A stretch of DNA of 64,000 nt from Dendrolimus kikuchii (lineage: Eukaryota; Arthropoda; Insecta; Lepidoptera; Lasiocampidae). A model generated the notes under the pieces. That model searched no databases. It worked only from the letters and a program-made list of their open reading frames with translations, and was not told the DNA's origin. The position numbers and the translations under genes were made by a program. Below are positions 1 through 10,368 of this stretch, in pieces. The stretch spans positions 10,117,501 to 10,181,500 of the forward strand of contig CM034402.1 in the NCBI GenBank assembly GCA_019925095.2. Reading direction: 5' to 3'. Each line of letters starts with the position of its first letter. Positions within the stretch are counted from its first letter, which is position 1.

Positions 1-1720
1 GAACTTCGGAAAAATACATTGCACGATATCAATATTTTTATTTCAATTTCAACCCCTAAACACAATTTCCATCATCAACTTTACACTTCACTTTAACCCT
101 TTTAGGTACATAAATCACGGTCGAATATTCCGTTTGCAAAAAACACTAGGCATTTTTATATTTTTGCGCTAAATACCACCACCACCTACGGACTTTCATA
201 AACGGTCGTTATTTCTAGTGAGCTTTCTTTCTTATCTTCTAGTGATCTTAGCTATCTTTAAACAGCGAATGTTCGCGGGAACAAGGTTTTCATAACAATA
301 CAACTACTTACTAGCACAAATATCAAAGTTATACAATTACTTACATAGTTTCATGTAATCTAATAAATGATTGCTTCATTATATGAATAATTATTACAAC
401 TATACTTTCATGACATCTCCTCTAAATACATATTAGCTGCTATATATTTTAGGATGCCAACAATTGTAACGCTTTATATCATCTTAAAAAATATTGCAGC
501 TTCAAAATTTATGTGAGCATATATACTGATGACGTCATAAATACGCATAATTAAAAAGAGATACACCGCAATAATTATTGTTTAAACAGTAATTAAAAAT
601 ATATTTATCGTGATATTTCAAAAGTAATAGGCTAAAATAGTATTTTAAAACTTATTTTTTTTTATATACTTAGAATTGTTTATAACATGTCAACTATATA
701 ATGACGTATGTAGATTACCAATTAATGAAGAAGTGAGGATACCACGCATATTGTAAGGTTTCATAGTGGTAACAAACAATTGATGATGATGTCGCAAAAA
801 ATTTAAACGGATCTTGCCAGTGAATTGTCAGTTCAGGCACTCGCCGACCGCTGCAAAGGCACGGTTCATGTGTTTAAAGCAAACAAGTAAACCTACTACT
901 GCTCGATGAGACCTTCCACTACGTTTTGTTACCAAATCTTCATCAATCATACCGTCCAACTGAAGAAAGGTTATTATATTTTAACGATAACAAAACATAT
1001 TAAGACTCATATATTCCCGGAATATATGATTCAAAGCTCATATAATATAAGTGGTATTGCGTCAAGAAAATAGATATGTGAACTATCTGAGATTGAAAAT
1101 AAATTTGGAATAGTCTTAGACTAATCTTCGTCTTGGAATATGTAAGTATAGGTAGACTGAAGCCATCATCTGCAGAATGGGTTGTAAATCCTTCTTTAGA
1201 CCCTTTTCAAGCTTTCTACAAGTAAAATCCATGAATTGTTGCGAAATTTTTATTTGCTTATTTTATTTACTTAATGACCTTTGTGGTCCAGTGCTATATT
1301 TGTTACCGCGGCTAGTTTTTCAGAAAAGAAAATTTTCTGATAAGTTTTACGATAGGACAAAATTTTTAATATACATTACTTATTTTCGTCTGAGTATCTG
1401 TAATTAGCCGCAGAGTTGTGTATTCTAAGCCGTGGTTGGCTAATGCACTAGACTGTTTCCAATAATGTGGATTTGAATGTTGGCTGTGGAGTATCTTTTA
1501 GGCCATTTTTCTTTACTAACGTGTATTTGTTACAATTATAACGTGCTAACAGTAAAGAACAAAATTGTGAAACCTAAACATCAAGATAAACGCTGTGATA
1601 TACTATGATAAAAAAATCTCCCGAACCTTACAAGACATCGTAATTCACATTCAGGACATTCTCGAAAATTTAAAAATATTAATCAGCAGTTAAAGAAATG
1701 CATCATTATATCTCGAAACT
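1..1720. other. AT-rich sequence, nothing recognised
   Basis: This 1.7-kb stretch is AT-rich with no open frame above about 75 codons and no repeat that I can match elsewhere in the window. The short open frame at 1177-1407 has no recognisable domain and is probably chance. It could be intergenic or intronic DNA of the host. Confidence 0.6.
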
Positions 1721-1880
1721 AAGCAAGTTACGCTTGTTTTAATGTTAAATATACAACGGTCCACTTTGGGATGAAACCGATCCCAGTCACTTAGATCATG
1801 GTAAATAACAAAAAGTTCATTTAAGATATTTACCACGCTGGGAGTCGAGCCTGGAGCTTCTGCGTTGCAATGAGAAAGAA
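1721..1880 (-). repeat. tRNA-derived SINE (family S2), minus-strand copy
   Basis: Read on the minus strand, this matches the better copies at 24374-24602 and 29866-30113. It has a tRNA-like internal promoter B box (GGCTCGACTCC), then the shared body with GGGATCGG and TGGACCGTTGTATAT, then the shared 3' part AGCGTAACTTGCTT. The 5' A-box end is poorly preserved. Boundaries are approximate. It is non-coding and would depend on a LINE for movement. Confidence 0.55.
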
Positions 1881-2305
1881 AGACATAGCATATTTTGAGA
1901 ATTTGTACGCCGCATTTTCAGCAAACAAGGTTTGCACTCAGCATGTTGCTGTGCTGGAATTGTTTCAGTGCAATTTCAGTGCAAACCTTCCTTTTGGCGT
2001 AAGATCAAAACGACTCAATTTTCTTAAACTAATTCTACTTGTGTAAGATTTAATTAGTAAATCAAATAAATAATTTTAAATAAAGTACTTTGTTACTTTA
2101 AAATTTAAATCCAGAACCATATAATTATATAAATCTATTGGCACATCCCTGTGTATATCCGTGTAACAACTTGTATCGAATCATCTTTTCGAATATAATT
2201 CGATAGAGTGATTACCTAGTAGTAGTACATTCTGTATGCCACGTCACTGACATGAGATGAGGCAACAATTGACATTTTACTTCATAACCTATAAATGTTT
2301 ATGTT
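1881..2305. other. AT-rich sequence, nothing recognised
   Basis: No gene or repeat is recognised between the SINE remnant and the mariner-type transposon. Confidence 0.5.
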
Positions 2306-2340
2306 GGAAATAGTATAATAAATGTTATTATACTATTTCC
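2306..2340. repeat. 16-bp perfect palindrome overlapping the mariner left end
   Basis: Positions 2306-2321 are the exact reverse complement of 2325-2340, separated by the 3-nt spacer ATG. The right arm contains the TA target site and the first 10 bases of the transposon terminal repeat, so the left arm is an inverted copy of that tip lying just outside the element. Confidence 0.85.
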
Positions 2341-2663
2341 ATTTCTTTATTTTCTCGATGACAGTTCTAATTTGATAGTTGTAGTATTGTGATCAAATAA
2401 GTAATGATATCGATCGCATATATTTATTATGTTTTGAACAAAGACAAATACTACAAAAACATTCAAGTATATTTTTTCAAGCTGGGAACACTCAATGACC
2501 CACCGCCATTTTGTGTTTGTTTTAATCTGTCACTTGCAACAAGACCGTCGTACTATATAGTCCCTACATTTCTGTTCGCTGAGTTTTTTCACATTATCCA
2601 TACGTTACGTTGTGTATTTTGTGTCCCTCTGTGTTGATTGCTGCCCAGTTGTCAAATATCAAA

Positions 2664-4091
2664 ATGCCTAAAGGATCTGTTCTGAAAAGGCAGGCGAGAG
2701 AACTGGTGATCAAGGTTCGTAATTACTTTGAAGCAGAGTATCAAAATGGTGGCCCGCTATTACCACTGTCGCAAGTGCGAGAGCGTGTTGCGGCCGCATT
2801 AGGAATCAGTGGACCTACTGTTTCAAAAATTACTACCGAAGCTTACGGTACAAGCGGCATGCAGGAAAATAAGCTTAAACTTCGTACGCCGAAGAAAAAA
2901 CGCCAACCACGTCGTGTGATATCGGTTGACAACTTCGACGCTGACGCTATTCGTCGTCATATATATGACTATTACTTGCGCAAAGAAATTCCAACACTTA
3001 AAAAAATTGTTGTTTCTTTACGTGTATGTGGTTTGTTCCATGGCCAAAAATCGTCATTAAGCTTGGTTTTGAAAGAAATTGGATTTTCTTATAAAAAATT
3101 GGACAAACGTAAAATATCGATGGAGCGTCACGACGTGGCTATGGCTCGCTGCGAATTTTAGATCGAAGCCAAAAAGATATCAGATTGATTAAATGTTATT
3201 TTCACTGACGAGACTTGGTTAAATGCAAACCACACAGTATCTAAGAACTGGACTGACGACACCGCCGCTTCCACTAGTTCAGTGCCAATGGGAAAAGGTG
3301 AACGCCTTATCATATGCCATGCAGGGTCTACGAAAGGATTCGTGTCAGATGCTTTACTGGCCTTTAAATCCAAGAAAACAGTGGACTACCACGAATAAAT
3401 GAGCGCGGAGATTTACGAAGGATGGTTTAAAGAAATGGTGCAATTTCTGGAAGAACCGTCGATAATTATTATGGACAACGCTACATATCACTCCAGACAA
3501 ATTGATAAAATGCCGACACAGGTTCCAGTCTCCCTTTAGAGACCCTTTAGAGAGCAGCAGCGCATTTGTAGCAACTTTGGTGTTGCAAATGTCCATAGGC
3601 GATGGTAACCGCTTTCCATCAAGTGGGCCGTCTGCCTGTCTGCTGATCTCCTGCAATAAAAAAAAAACAGGCCAATAAAAAACAAGAGATAATTGACTGG
3701 CTCCAACGTCATGACGAAAATGTGGATAATACTTTATTAAAAGTACAATTAGTAAATATTTTAAAATCGAAAAAGGCGTCCCTAAAAGATATATTACCTA
3801 CGAAATAGCTGCCGAATGTGGTCATTGGGTTACTACAATGCTGTAGAACTAATATGGGCACAAATCAAAGGACACGTCGCTCGAAACAATACCCATCCCC
3901 CTTTTACGGCAAACAAGATGTTAGATTTATTCAAAAATGCATGTGCGGAAGTAACCGCCGAACACTGGGAAAAAATTGTGAGAAGAACCCAAAACATTAT
4001 AGCATCGGATTGGGAAATTCATGTGGCATTCGATAATATAGAAGTACAGGAACTTATTATAAATGTTGGGGAGAGCTTTATCAGATTTTGA
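2664..4091 (+). pseudogene. Tc1/mariner (IS630-type, DDE) transposase, broken
   Basis: The encoded enzyme would cut and paste the element by binding its inverted repeats and cleaving with a DDE/D triad. The first block (2664-3161, about 165 codons) starts MPKGSVLKRQ and holds a helix-turn-helix-like region (LGISGPTVSKI) for DNA binding. After a stop and frame change near 3160, a second block at about 3192-3523 has FTDETW (first catalytic Asp) and IIIMDNATYHSR (second Asp), with an internal TAA near 3396. A SINE then interrupts it. The third block (3816-4091) has YYNAVELIWAQIKGHV, the usual place of the third acidic residue, and a normal-looking C-terminus. The start is chosen at the first Met ahead of the conserved block. 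It is inactive as read. Confidence 0.85.
3505..3672 (+). repeat. S1 SINE 3' fragment inserted in the transposase gene
   Basis: The sequence from the CAGGTTCCAGTCTCCCTTTA region through GAGAGCAGCAGCGCATTTGT, GATGGTAACCGCTTTCCATC and CTGCAATAAAAAA matches the 3' half of the S1 family (full copies at 18331, 40925 and 56394). It lies between the codons for RQIDKMP and NKKQEI of the transposase. A short ACAGG occurs on both sides and may be part of a target duplication. Confidence 0.8.
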
Positions 4092-4399
4092 TTAAAATAA
4101 ATAAATAAAGAATCAACATAATATATCTTGTAATGAAATGTAATATTAGTTAATAAATTTGTACAAAATTCTCCGGAAATAGTTTAGTTTCTTACACTTT
4201 GTAAAAAATTATCGGATCTGTTATCGTGTTACGTTTATCGATAGCTCCATCCCTATCAGTTTCTTCGACTCTGCTATGACATTGTACGTGCGTAAGCGTC
4301 ATATTTTTATTAAATAAGGTATACATAATATAAAAAAGACGCTCGTTCAAGTTTCCACAGGAGCAGTCATCGAGAAAATAAAGAAATGGAAATAGTATA

Positions 4400-4985
4400 G
4401 TATTACTTGACGTTTTTACTGCACGATTCTCTAGCTTCATGTAGACTATATCTTTTCAAATAATTACATACTACAACTAAACTACAGTATGAAATGTGTT
4501 ATTTTACTGTAAAGTTATAAAGTGATTAATAATATATTTTATTTTCCCACTCTATTTACTGAGTCATCACGTTGTAGGTAAGTTGTCAGAAAGTGATATC
4601 TGTTTATTGCATACGAGTTTCTTGTTTATTGAATATAAAATATAAATTGCAATTTTCAGGAGGAGAATTAAAATGATTTTGCGTGAGAACTACTAATCCA
4701 CACTACATTTGCACTTCGATTCGCCTGTCTGTGTGTGTAATTATTTATATTTGGATTCATATCAAGGTGAAGTAGAAGTAATAACTGAACTACATTGTAA
4801 TTATTTAAAAAGACGTATTCTTGAATATGTAGTATCTTATTTCTGTAATGTGAGTAAATGTCTTTTAAAGTGAGGTAGACCGGTAAAGTCTTAGCCCACT
4901 CAATCACCGGGATCCTCATTTATAATTAGATCTTTTCGAAATAACAGTATTCACGTTTATTTTGAAATCACAAACACACTTTATT
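4400..4985. other. AT-rich sequence, nothing recognised
   Basis: There is no supported gene between the mariner element and the foldback element. The open frame at 4668-4919 on the minus strand has no recognisable feature. Confidence 0.5.
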
Positions 4986-5134
4986 GTGCTAAAATATCGA
5001 GCCTTTACCGCCATTTTGTCGTAAGCGACATTTGGACCCAAGTATATTTTATGTCGCAAAAGTGATTTTAAATTATTATTTTGTTTTAAGACTTTAAGTT
5101 TTAGTTAGATTAAACCCTGCCGAATCAAAAACTC

Positions 5135-8100
5135 TATAGAAATCCCCTGGTCGGAGACGGGCAGCAGCGCCTCCGATGCAAATAGACCGGCACTGCGGTT
5201 ACCAACCCGCATGCCAAGCGTGGTAACTATGGCATTTAACCCCCAAATGAAAAAGCACCACAGAAAATGGCCCTCAGTTCCCGGTGACCCCGCTATTCCC
5301 GGCTACGGCAGCGGTCGCGGTAACGCCGGGGTGGAGGGTGCTAACAGTCTCCGGGTTACGGGAGGCTACCAACTCACAAAATTGACCTTGGCGACGTATA
5401 ACGGACGGACGATTAGGCTGGACAGTCACCTCACAGAACTGGAAGTAGAGCTAAGTCGAATTAACTGGCACATCCTAGGGTTATCAGAAGTCCGAAGAGA
5501 GGGTGAGGATACGATAACCCTAGAGTCTGGTCACTTACTCTACTTCCGGGAAGGTGACAGGGCCTCCCAGGGTGGTGTCGGTTTTCTCGTGAACAAGACC
5601 CTCGTTAACAACGTTGTGGAAGTCAACAGTGTGTCGAACAGGGTAGCGTACCTAGTACTCAAACTCACCAACAGGTATTCCCTGAAGGTTGTACAGGTAT
5701 ATGCGCCGACCTCGGCACACTCTGACGAAGAGGTTGAGGCCATGTATGACGACATTACTAAAGCCATACATGGCACAACCTCCGCACACTACAACGTTGT
5801 TATGGGGGACTTCAACGCCAAAGTGGGAGTACAAAAATGCGACGAACCGATAATCGGACCCTATGGATTGGGGCGCCGAAATCACAGGGGGCAAATGCTG
5901 GTCAACTTCCTAGAAATGCAGGGGCTCTTCTTGATGAATTCCTTCTACAAGAAGAAGCCCCAGAGGAGATGGACCTGGCAGAGCCCCGACACTGTGACGA
6001 GGAACGAGATAGATTTCATAATGGCGGATAAGAAGCATATATTTAGAGATGTCTCAGTGGTCAACAGGTTCAATACCGGTAGCGACCACCGACTTGTACG
6101 AGGCACTCTAAATATCAATTTTAAGGCTGAAAGACTCCGCCTGGTGAAATCTACTCTCCGACCCACGCCGCCCCAAATGATCCACGGGTCCGAACAGTTC
6201 CAGCTGGAACTTCGCAATCGGTTCGAATCGCTGGAAACCACAGGCGATGTTGACGAGATAACCGACAACGTGGTGAAGACGTTGCAGGATTTGGGTCGTA
6301 GGCATTTTCCGCCTGTACGAAGAAACAGACGGTCCGAACTTTCTACCGAAACTCTGGATCTCATGAAGACGAGACGTGAAATGCCACCCGCTTTGTTTGC
6401 CTCGCCAGAGCATCGGGCCCTCTCCAAGAAAATAAGAAAACTTGTTAGGCGGGACCTCCGCTGCTCTAATACGCGTGCCATTGAGGCGGCTATAGAGCAG
6501 AACAGGGGGTCCAAAGTTTTCTCAAGAAGCTTGGGGAGGAGCCACATTGCAAAGCTGAGGACAGCGGATGGCAGAGAGCTTACGTCTCGCTCTGAGATCC
6601 TGACGGAGGTAGAAAAGTTCTACGGGCTACTGTATTCTTCGCGGGCGAAGAAGCCTGCGACGCAAAGCAACGAAGATCCACGTGCGCCACTCACGCGCCA
6701 TTATACGGAGGACATCCCGGAGGTCGACGTGGACGAGATTAGTGCGGCTCTCGGGCAACTTAAAAATGGCAAGGCTCCGGGGGATGACGGAATTACAACT
6801 GAGCTCCTTAAGGCAGGAGGAATGCCAATCCTCAAGGCCTTGGCTGAGCTCTTCAATTCCGTTATCCACCGGGGCACTGTGCCGAAGGCGTGGAGCAGGA
6901 GTGTGGTGGTCTTGTTTTTCAAGAAGGGTGATAACACTCTCTTGAAAAACTATAGGCCAATCTCACTCTTGAGCCACGTCTATAAGTTGTTTTCGAGGGT
7001 CGTCACGAATCGTCTCGCCAGAAGACTTGATGAGTTCCAACCACCGGAGCAGGCCGGGTTTCGAAAAGGTTACAGCACCGTAGACCACATCCATACTGTT
7101 CGGCAGATTATACAAAAGACCGAAGAGTATAATCAGCCGCTGTGTATGGCATTCGTGGACTACGAGAAAGCCTTCGACTCCATCGAAACTTGGGCTGTTC
7201 TGGAGTCTTTGCAAAGATGTCGTATTGATTGGCGATACATTGAGGTGCTGAGATGCCTGTATGACGCCGCAACGATGACCGTCCAGATACAGGACCGGAG
7301 GGCGAAGCCTATACCCCTACATCGCGGGGTGAGACAGGGGGATGTGATTTCCCCGAAACTGTTCACCAACGCGATGGAGGATGTCTTCAAAACTCTGGAC
7401 TGGGCTGGACGGGGCATTAACATCAACGGCGAGCGCATCTCTCACCTCCGTTTCGCCGACGATATCGTGGTCTTTGCAGAGACTTTGGAGGAACTTGCCG
7501 AAATGCTGGGCAGTTTAAATGAATCTTCCCGACGGGTCGGTCTCGGCATGAATTTGGACAAGACGAAAGTCATGTTCAATGAACACGTCATGCCGAGACC
7601 GGTAAACGTCGATGGCGTCCCTCTGGAAGCTGTGCAGGAATATGTCTACCTTGGACAGAACATACAGGTCGGCAGGCACAACTTCGAGGGGGAAGCCAAT
7701 AGGAGGATTCAGTTGGGCTGGGCAGCATTCGGTAAACTTCGTCAAGTCTTCTCGTCGACCATTCCGCAATGCTTGAAGACAAAAGTCTTCGAGCAGTGCG
7801 TCCTCCCCGTCCTGACCTACGGGGCCGAGACATGGACACTTACGGCAGGATTGGTCCACAAGTTCCAAGTCGCTCAACGGGCTATGGAGCGAGCTATGTT
7901 GGGTGTTTCTCTTATGGATAAAATTAGAAATGAGGATATCCGTAAGAGAACCAAGGTAACCGACATAGCTCGCAAAATTAGCAAGTTGAAGTGGCAGTGG
8001 GCCGGTCACATCTGCCGCAGGACCGATGGCCGATGGAGCAAACGAGTCCTGGAGTGGAGACCGCGTCTCGGTAAACGTAGTGTCGGACGCCCTCCAGCCC

Positions 8101-8222
8101 GATGGGCCGACGACCTATGCAAGGTCGCCGGCAGGCGCTGGCTGAGGAAATCGGAGGACAGGGATGAGTGGCGCCGTCTTAGGGAGGCCTACGTCCAGCA
8201 GTGGACTGCAAATGGCTGACGA
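5135..8222 (+). mobile_element. RTE-clade non-LTR retrotransposon, copy 1, slightly 5'-truncated
   Basis: The insertion is bounded by a 14-bp target duplication CGAATCAAAAACTC at 5121-5134 and 8223-8236. Compared with copy 2 (19461-22689), it lacks about 140 bases of 5' UTR and starts at TATAGAAATCCCCTGG. The 3' UTR is only a few bases (stop at 8217-8219, end at about CTGACGA). The single long gene and minimal 3' end fit RTE elements, which have no separate ORF1. The GC-rich coding region stands out from the AT-rich surroundings. Confidence 0.9.
5211..8219 (+). CDS. RTE-type endonuclease/reverse transcriptase polyprotein, intact
   Basis: The 1002-residue protein nicks target DNA and copies the element RNA onto it by target-primed reverse transcription. 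Residues about 55-295 are an APE-type endonuclease with TYN (62-64), LGLSEVRR (catalytic Glu 93), VVMGDFN (Asp 200, Asn 202), NEIDF and GSDHRLV (Asp 292, His 293). The reverse transcriptase follows, with APGDDGITTELLK, NYRPISLLSHVYKL, QAGFRKGYST, AFVDYEKAFDS (first Asp) and RFADDIVVF (Asp pair 750-751). The C-terminus has LPVLTYGAETWTLT and a basic KLKWQWAGHICRR region common in this group. No stop or frameshift is visible, so it may be functional. The start is uncertain: in copy 2 the first 12 codons are out of frame, so Met 13 (5247) may be the real start. No promoter could be identified. Confidence 0.93.
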   Translation: MPSVVTMAFNPQMKKHHRKWPSVPGDPAIPGYGSGRGNAGVEGANSLRVTGGYQLTKLTLATYNGRTIRLDSHLTELEVELSRINWHILGLSEVRREGEDTITLESGHLLYFREGDRASQGGVGFLVNKTLVNNVVEVNSVSNRVAYLVLKLTNRYSLKVVQVYAPTSAHSDEEVEAMYDDITKAIHGTTSAHYNVVMGDFNAKVGVQKCDEPIIGPYGLGRRNHRGQMLVNFLEMQGLFLMNSFYKKKPQRRWTWQSPDTVTRNEIDFIMADKKHIFRDVSVVNRFNTGSDHRLVRGTLNINFKAERLRLVKSTLRPTPPQMIHGSEQFQLELRNRFESLETTGDVDEITDNVVKTLQDLGRRHFPPVRRNRRSELSTETLDLMKTRREMPPALFASPEHRALSKKIRKLVRRDLRCSNTRAIEAAIEQNRGSKVFSRSLGRSHIAKLRTADGRELTSRSEILTEVEKFYGLLYSSRAKKPATQSNEDPRAPLTRHYTEDIPEVDVDEISAALGQLKNGKAPGDDGITTELLKAGGMPILKALAELFNSVIHRGTVPKAWSRSVVVLFFKKGDNTLLKNYRPISLLSHVYKLFSRVVTNRLARRLDEFQPPEQAGFRKGYSTVDHIHTVRQIIQKTEEYNQPLCMAFVDYEKAFDSIETWAVLESLQRCRIDWRYIEVLRCLYDAATMTVQIQDRRAKPIPLHRGVRQGDVISPKLFTNAMEDVFKTLDWAGRGININGERISHLRFADDIVVFAETLEELAEMLGSLNESSRRVGLGMNLDKTKVMFNEHVMPRPVNVDGVPLEAVQEYVYLGQNIQVGRHNFEGEANRRIQLGWAAFGKLRQVFSSTIPQCLKTKVFEQCVLPVLTYGAETWTLTAGLVHKFQVAQRAMERAMLGVSLMDKIRNEDIRKRTKVTDIARKISKLKWQWAGHICRRTDGRWSKRVLEWRPRLGKRSVGRPPARWADDLCKVAGRRWLRKSEDRDEWRRLREAYVQQWTANG

Positions 8223-8346
8223 CGAATCAAAAACTCAAAGTCTGAAAACAAAATAATAGTTTAAAATACATTTTGCTACAAAAAATATACTTAAGTCCAA
8301 ATGTCGCTTACGATAAAATGGCGGTAAAGGCTCGATGTGCTCAATT

Positions 8347-9150
8347 TTAAAGACAGGTATTTTTCTAATTGTTTTATTGATATGTTTTGTGGTGTGTTAT
8401 TTTTTATTTCATACACTTATACGTTTATTATAATTAATTGTCTAGTTTCTTACCGTGGGTCACATTACAAGTGTGATTTAGGAGGTGTGCACTGAAAATC
8501 AGTCATGTGTCGGACTATTTTTCGGCATAGTAAAATCGGAGTGCCAACCTTATTTAACAAATTGTGGCATATAATTTCTTTTAATATATTTTTTGTTATA
8601 AGTGTTCTGTTATTTTGTATGTGTCGCATTTCATTTTTTTCTTTCTTTTCTTTTATTTATTGGTGTAAAATATTATTGCATTTTAATGTAATTGCAGATT
8701 AATAATAAATAAATACGGAGTTCTTATTTCTAAGATTTTTTAAAGTATACATAATGGTCTTAAACGGATTAAGGCACAGTACCTTCATCTTTTAAGTTGA
8801 GAGTGGCAGATTAGGAACCGTGAAACGTAGCTCGACAGACAATGTTCGAGCTAAGCCTCAGTAATAACATAAGTGCATCCACTTTCATATAACTATAATG
8901 GATGTTAGGTGAAGTTACAAATTTCAATATAACTTTGTCACGTGCTAGAACAGTGGCGCTTAGCAAGTCACATATCAAAGACGTAATGCTGATATTAAAC
9001 GGATCCACCAAATGGAATCAATTTGGTTGAAAAGCATAGAACTGAGAGGACACGACGGTATTCAATAACATTGAATGATTCAAATTTACGTTTATATTTT
9101 AATTATGAAGCTAGCAAGCAAAAGCCTAGATCATGTAAAGTAGTTACCGT
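8347..9150. other. AT-rich sequence, nothing recognised
   Basis: There is no recognised gene or repeat here. Short open frames at 8505-8702 and 8811-9011 have no features. Confidence 0.5.
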
Positions 9151-9345
9151 CACCTATAGGCGTTTGCAACACCAGGAGCAAAACCAACGCTTTGCTAGCT
9201 TTTTGTGTGGGATAGGGGGATGAGATAGAAGGATTAGACAGAATGAATGGGATAGAGAGCATGGGATATGAATTGTGGAAGATGGGATGGAGGAAGAGAT
9301 AGAAGGATTAGACATGATGAATGGGGTAGAGACGGAATAAGTAGT
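9151..9345 (-). repeat. Purine-rich repeat near a CR1-like 3' end
   Basis: A short piece with GCGTTTGCAACACCAGGAGC resembles the S1/CR1 tail read in reverse. It is followed by two imperfect copies of a unit containing GAGATAGAAGGATTAGACA and GAATGGGATAGAGA. On the minus strand it is pyrimidine-rich, like the tandem repeat at 47773-48240, which also sits next to a CR1-like tail. Confidence 0.5.
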
Positions 9346-9360
9346 ATAATAATAATGTAA

Positions 9361-9556
9361 TTTTTTCACTGATCGATAGCAAATTTTATGTTTGATATTT
9401 TTTATCCCGGGAATCTCGCGGGAATTTTCCCGGGAGCAATTTGAATTAGCTTATTCCAACACAGTTTTACTAACACGATACCTGCGGTACTTTGTGTTCC
9501 GGGAATCACGTGGAAATTTCAAGTCAAGCGTTAATGAAGTCGCGGGCATATCCTAG
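9361..9556 (+). mobile_element. Helitron-like non-autonomous element (family HEL-B), 3' part
   Basis: It shares GATCGATAGCAAATTTTA, a CCCGGGA-containing core and GCGGTACTTTGTGT-like segments with the copies at 36025-36601, 40339-40808 and 47203-47592. It ends GAAGTCGCGGGCATATCCTAG followed by T, the CTAG|T end expected of a Helitron. No 5' TC end is seen and no Rep/helicase gene is present. Confidence 0.5.
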
Positions 9557-10368
9557 TGTATTAAAATAATTCCTAACTGTAATTCTTTATCCTTGCTGTT
9601 ATATTATCAAAGCACGTTCGTATTCTTATTTCTTTTTAACTTTTTTAGATAATAGGTATTCATTTATTTTCTTTTTATACAATCCTTATTTCCAATATAT
9701 TTTTGATAATAAATAAATAAAAATGTGATGTATCCCATTAAATTGTGAATAACCAAGTGATGTTTATCCAAAATTAACGGGAGTGAAATAACTTGAATAT
9801 CTATCTACTTTTATATTTTAATATAACTACAGCTTCGCGCTCGCCACCCGTCGTCTCTGTTCTATATTTTAGTTATATAACGTAGGTACTCTGTGCATCA
9901 TATATTAGGTATGACTTTACAGTGATGGAAAAACACATCTGATGTCTTACGTATCTCCTGTTTGGTTTGCGCCTAGTCTAGCCTGTGAACTGGCGTAGTG
10001 AGTTTGATTGTGGGAAATTAAGTTGCCGACGCGCTCGTTTATAGGTACTGCTTTGACGAGAGTTCCGTTCATTTAATGCGGATTATTGAAATCTTAGATT
10101 TCATGACACTGAGTGCTGGAATACGTTGAATTAAATTTTATACAATGGAATTATTCCATTAGCTCTAAAAGATGTTTAAAGCTTACCAAAATCAAGCGCT
10201 TAAATACGAAGGGAGAAATATAAATTCTGGTTTCGGTATAGCGATCTCTTCTAGACAACCAATTTTACATCTTTTGTAAAGATTGGAAGCTGTATTATAC
10301 CTATTGTTGCACTACATACGTGTGTTATTCTTTTATATTATTTTGTTATTAAACTCATTTTTTTTATT
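9557..10368. other. AT-rich sequence with one small LINE-tail scrap
   Basis: The only repeat noted is GCGATCTCTTCTAGACAACC near 10240, a minus-strand fragment of the G3 family tail described at 15586. The rest shows nothing recognisable. Confidence 0.5.

Larger units (their letters stand above)
2331..4397 (+). mobile_element. Tc1/mariner-superfamily DNA transposon, full length, inactivated
   Basis: The element has perfect terminal inverted repeats: 2330-2362 equals the reverse complement of 4366-4398 over 33 bases, counting one base of the TA target site at each end. It is flanked by the TA duplication typical of the superfamily (2329-2330 and 4398-4399). It carries one broken transposase gene (2664-4091) and a SINE fragment inserted near 3505-3672. 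Total length is 2067 bp, about 1.9 kb without the SINE. The perfect termini suggest fairly recent insertion or trans-mobilisation, although its own gene is dead. Confidence 0.88.
4996..8336. mobile_element. Foldback/MITE-like element split by an RTE insertion
   Basis: About 110 bases from 4996 (ATCGAGCCTTTACCGCCATT...) recur inverted at about 8225-8336, with scattered mismatches. The arms continue inward as AGACTTTAAGTTTT and AAAAACTCAAAGTCT. Without the RTE at 5135-8222, the original would be about 250 bp, nearly all one hairpin with a loop of some 25 bases. The flanks GTGCTAAAAT (4986-4995) and GTGCTCAATT (8337-8346) match at 8 of 10 bases and could be an aged 8-10 bp duplication, as in hAT or Mutator-like MITEs. 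No transposase belongs to it. Confidence 0.75.

Noticed and set aside
2404..2637. 77-codon frame before the mariner transposase
   Set aside because: It lies within the transposon's 5' non-coding part and ends before the transposase Met; no similarity is recognised.
5540..8009. Minus-strand frames of 80-200 codons under the RTE gene
   Set aside because: They are antisense shadows of the intact RTE frame, and the same shadows recur at the same places in copy 2.
4986..8346. Foldback arms as terminal repeats of the RTE itself
   Set aside because: RTE copy 2 has no such arms, and the RTE has its own 14-bp duplication inside them.
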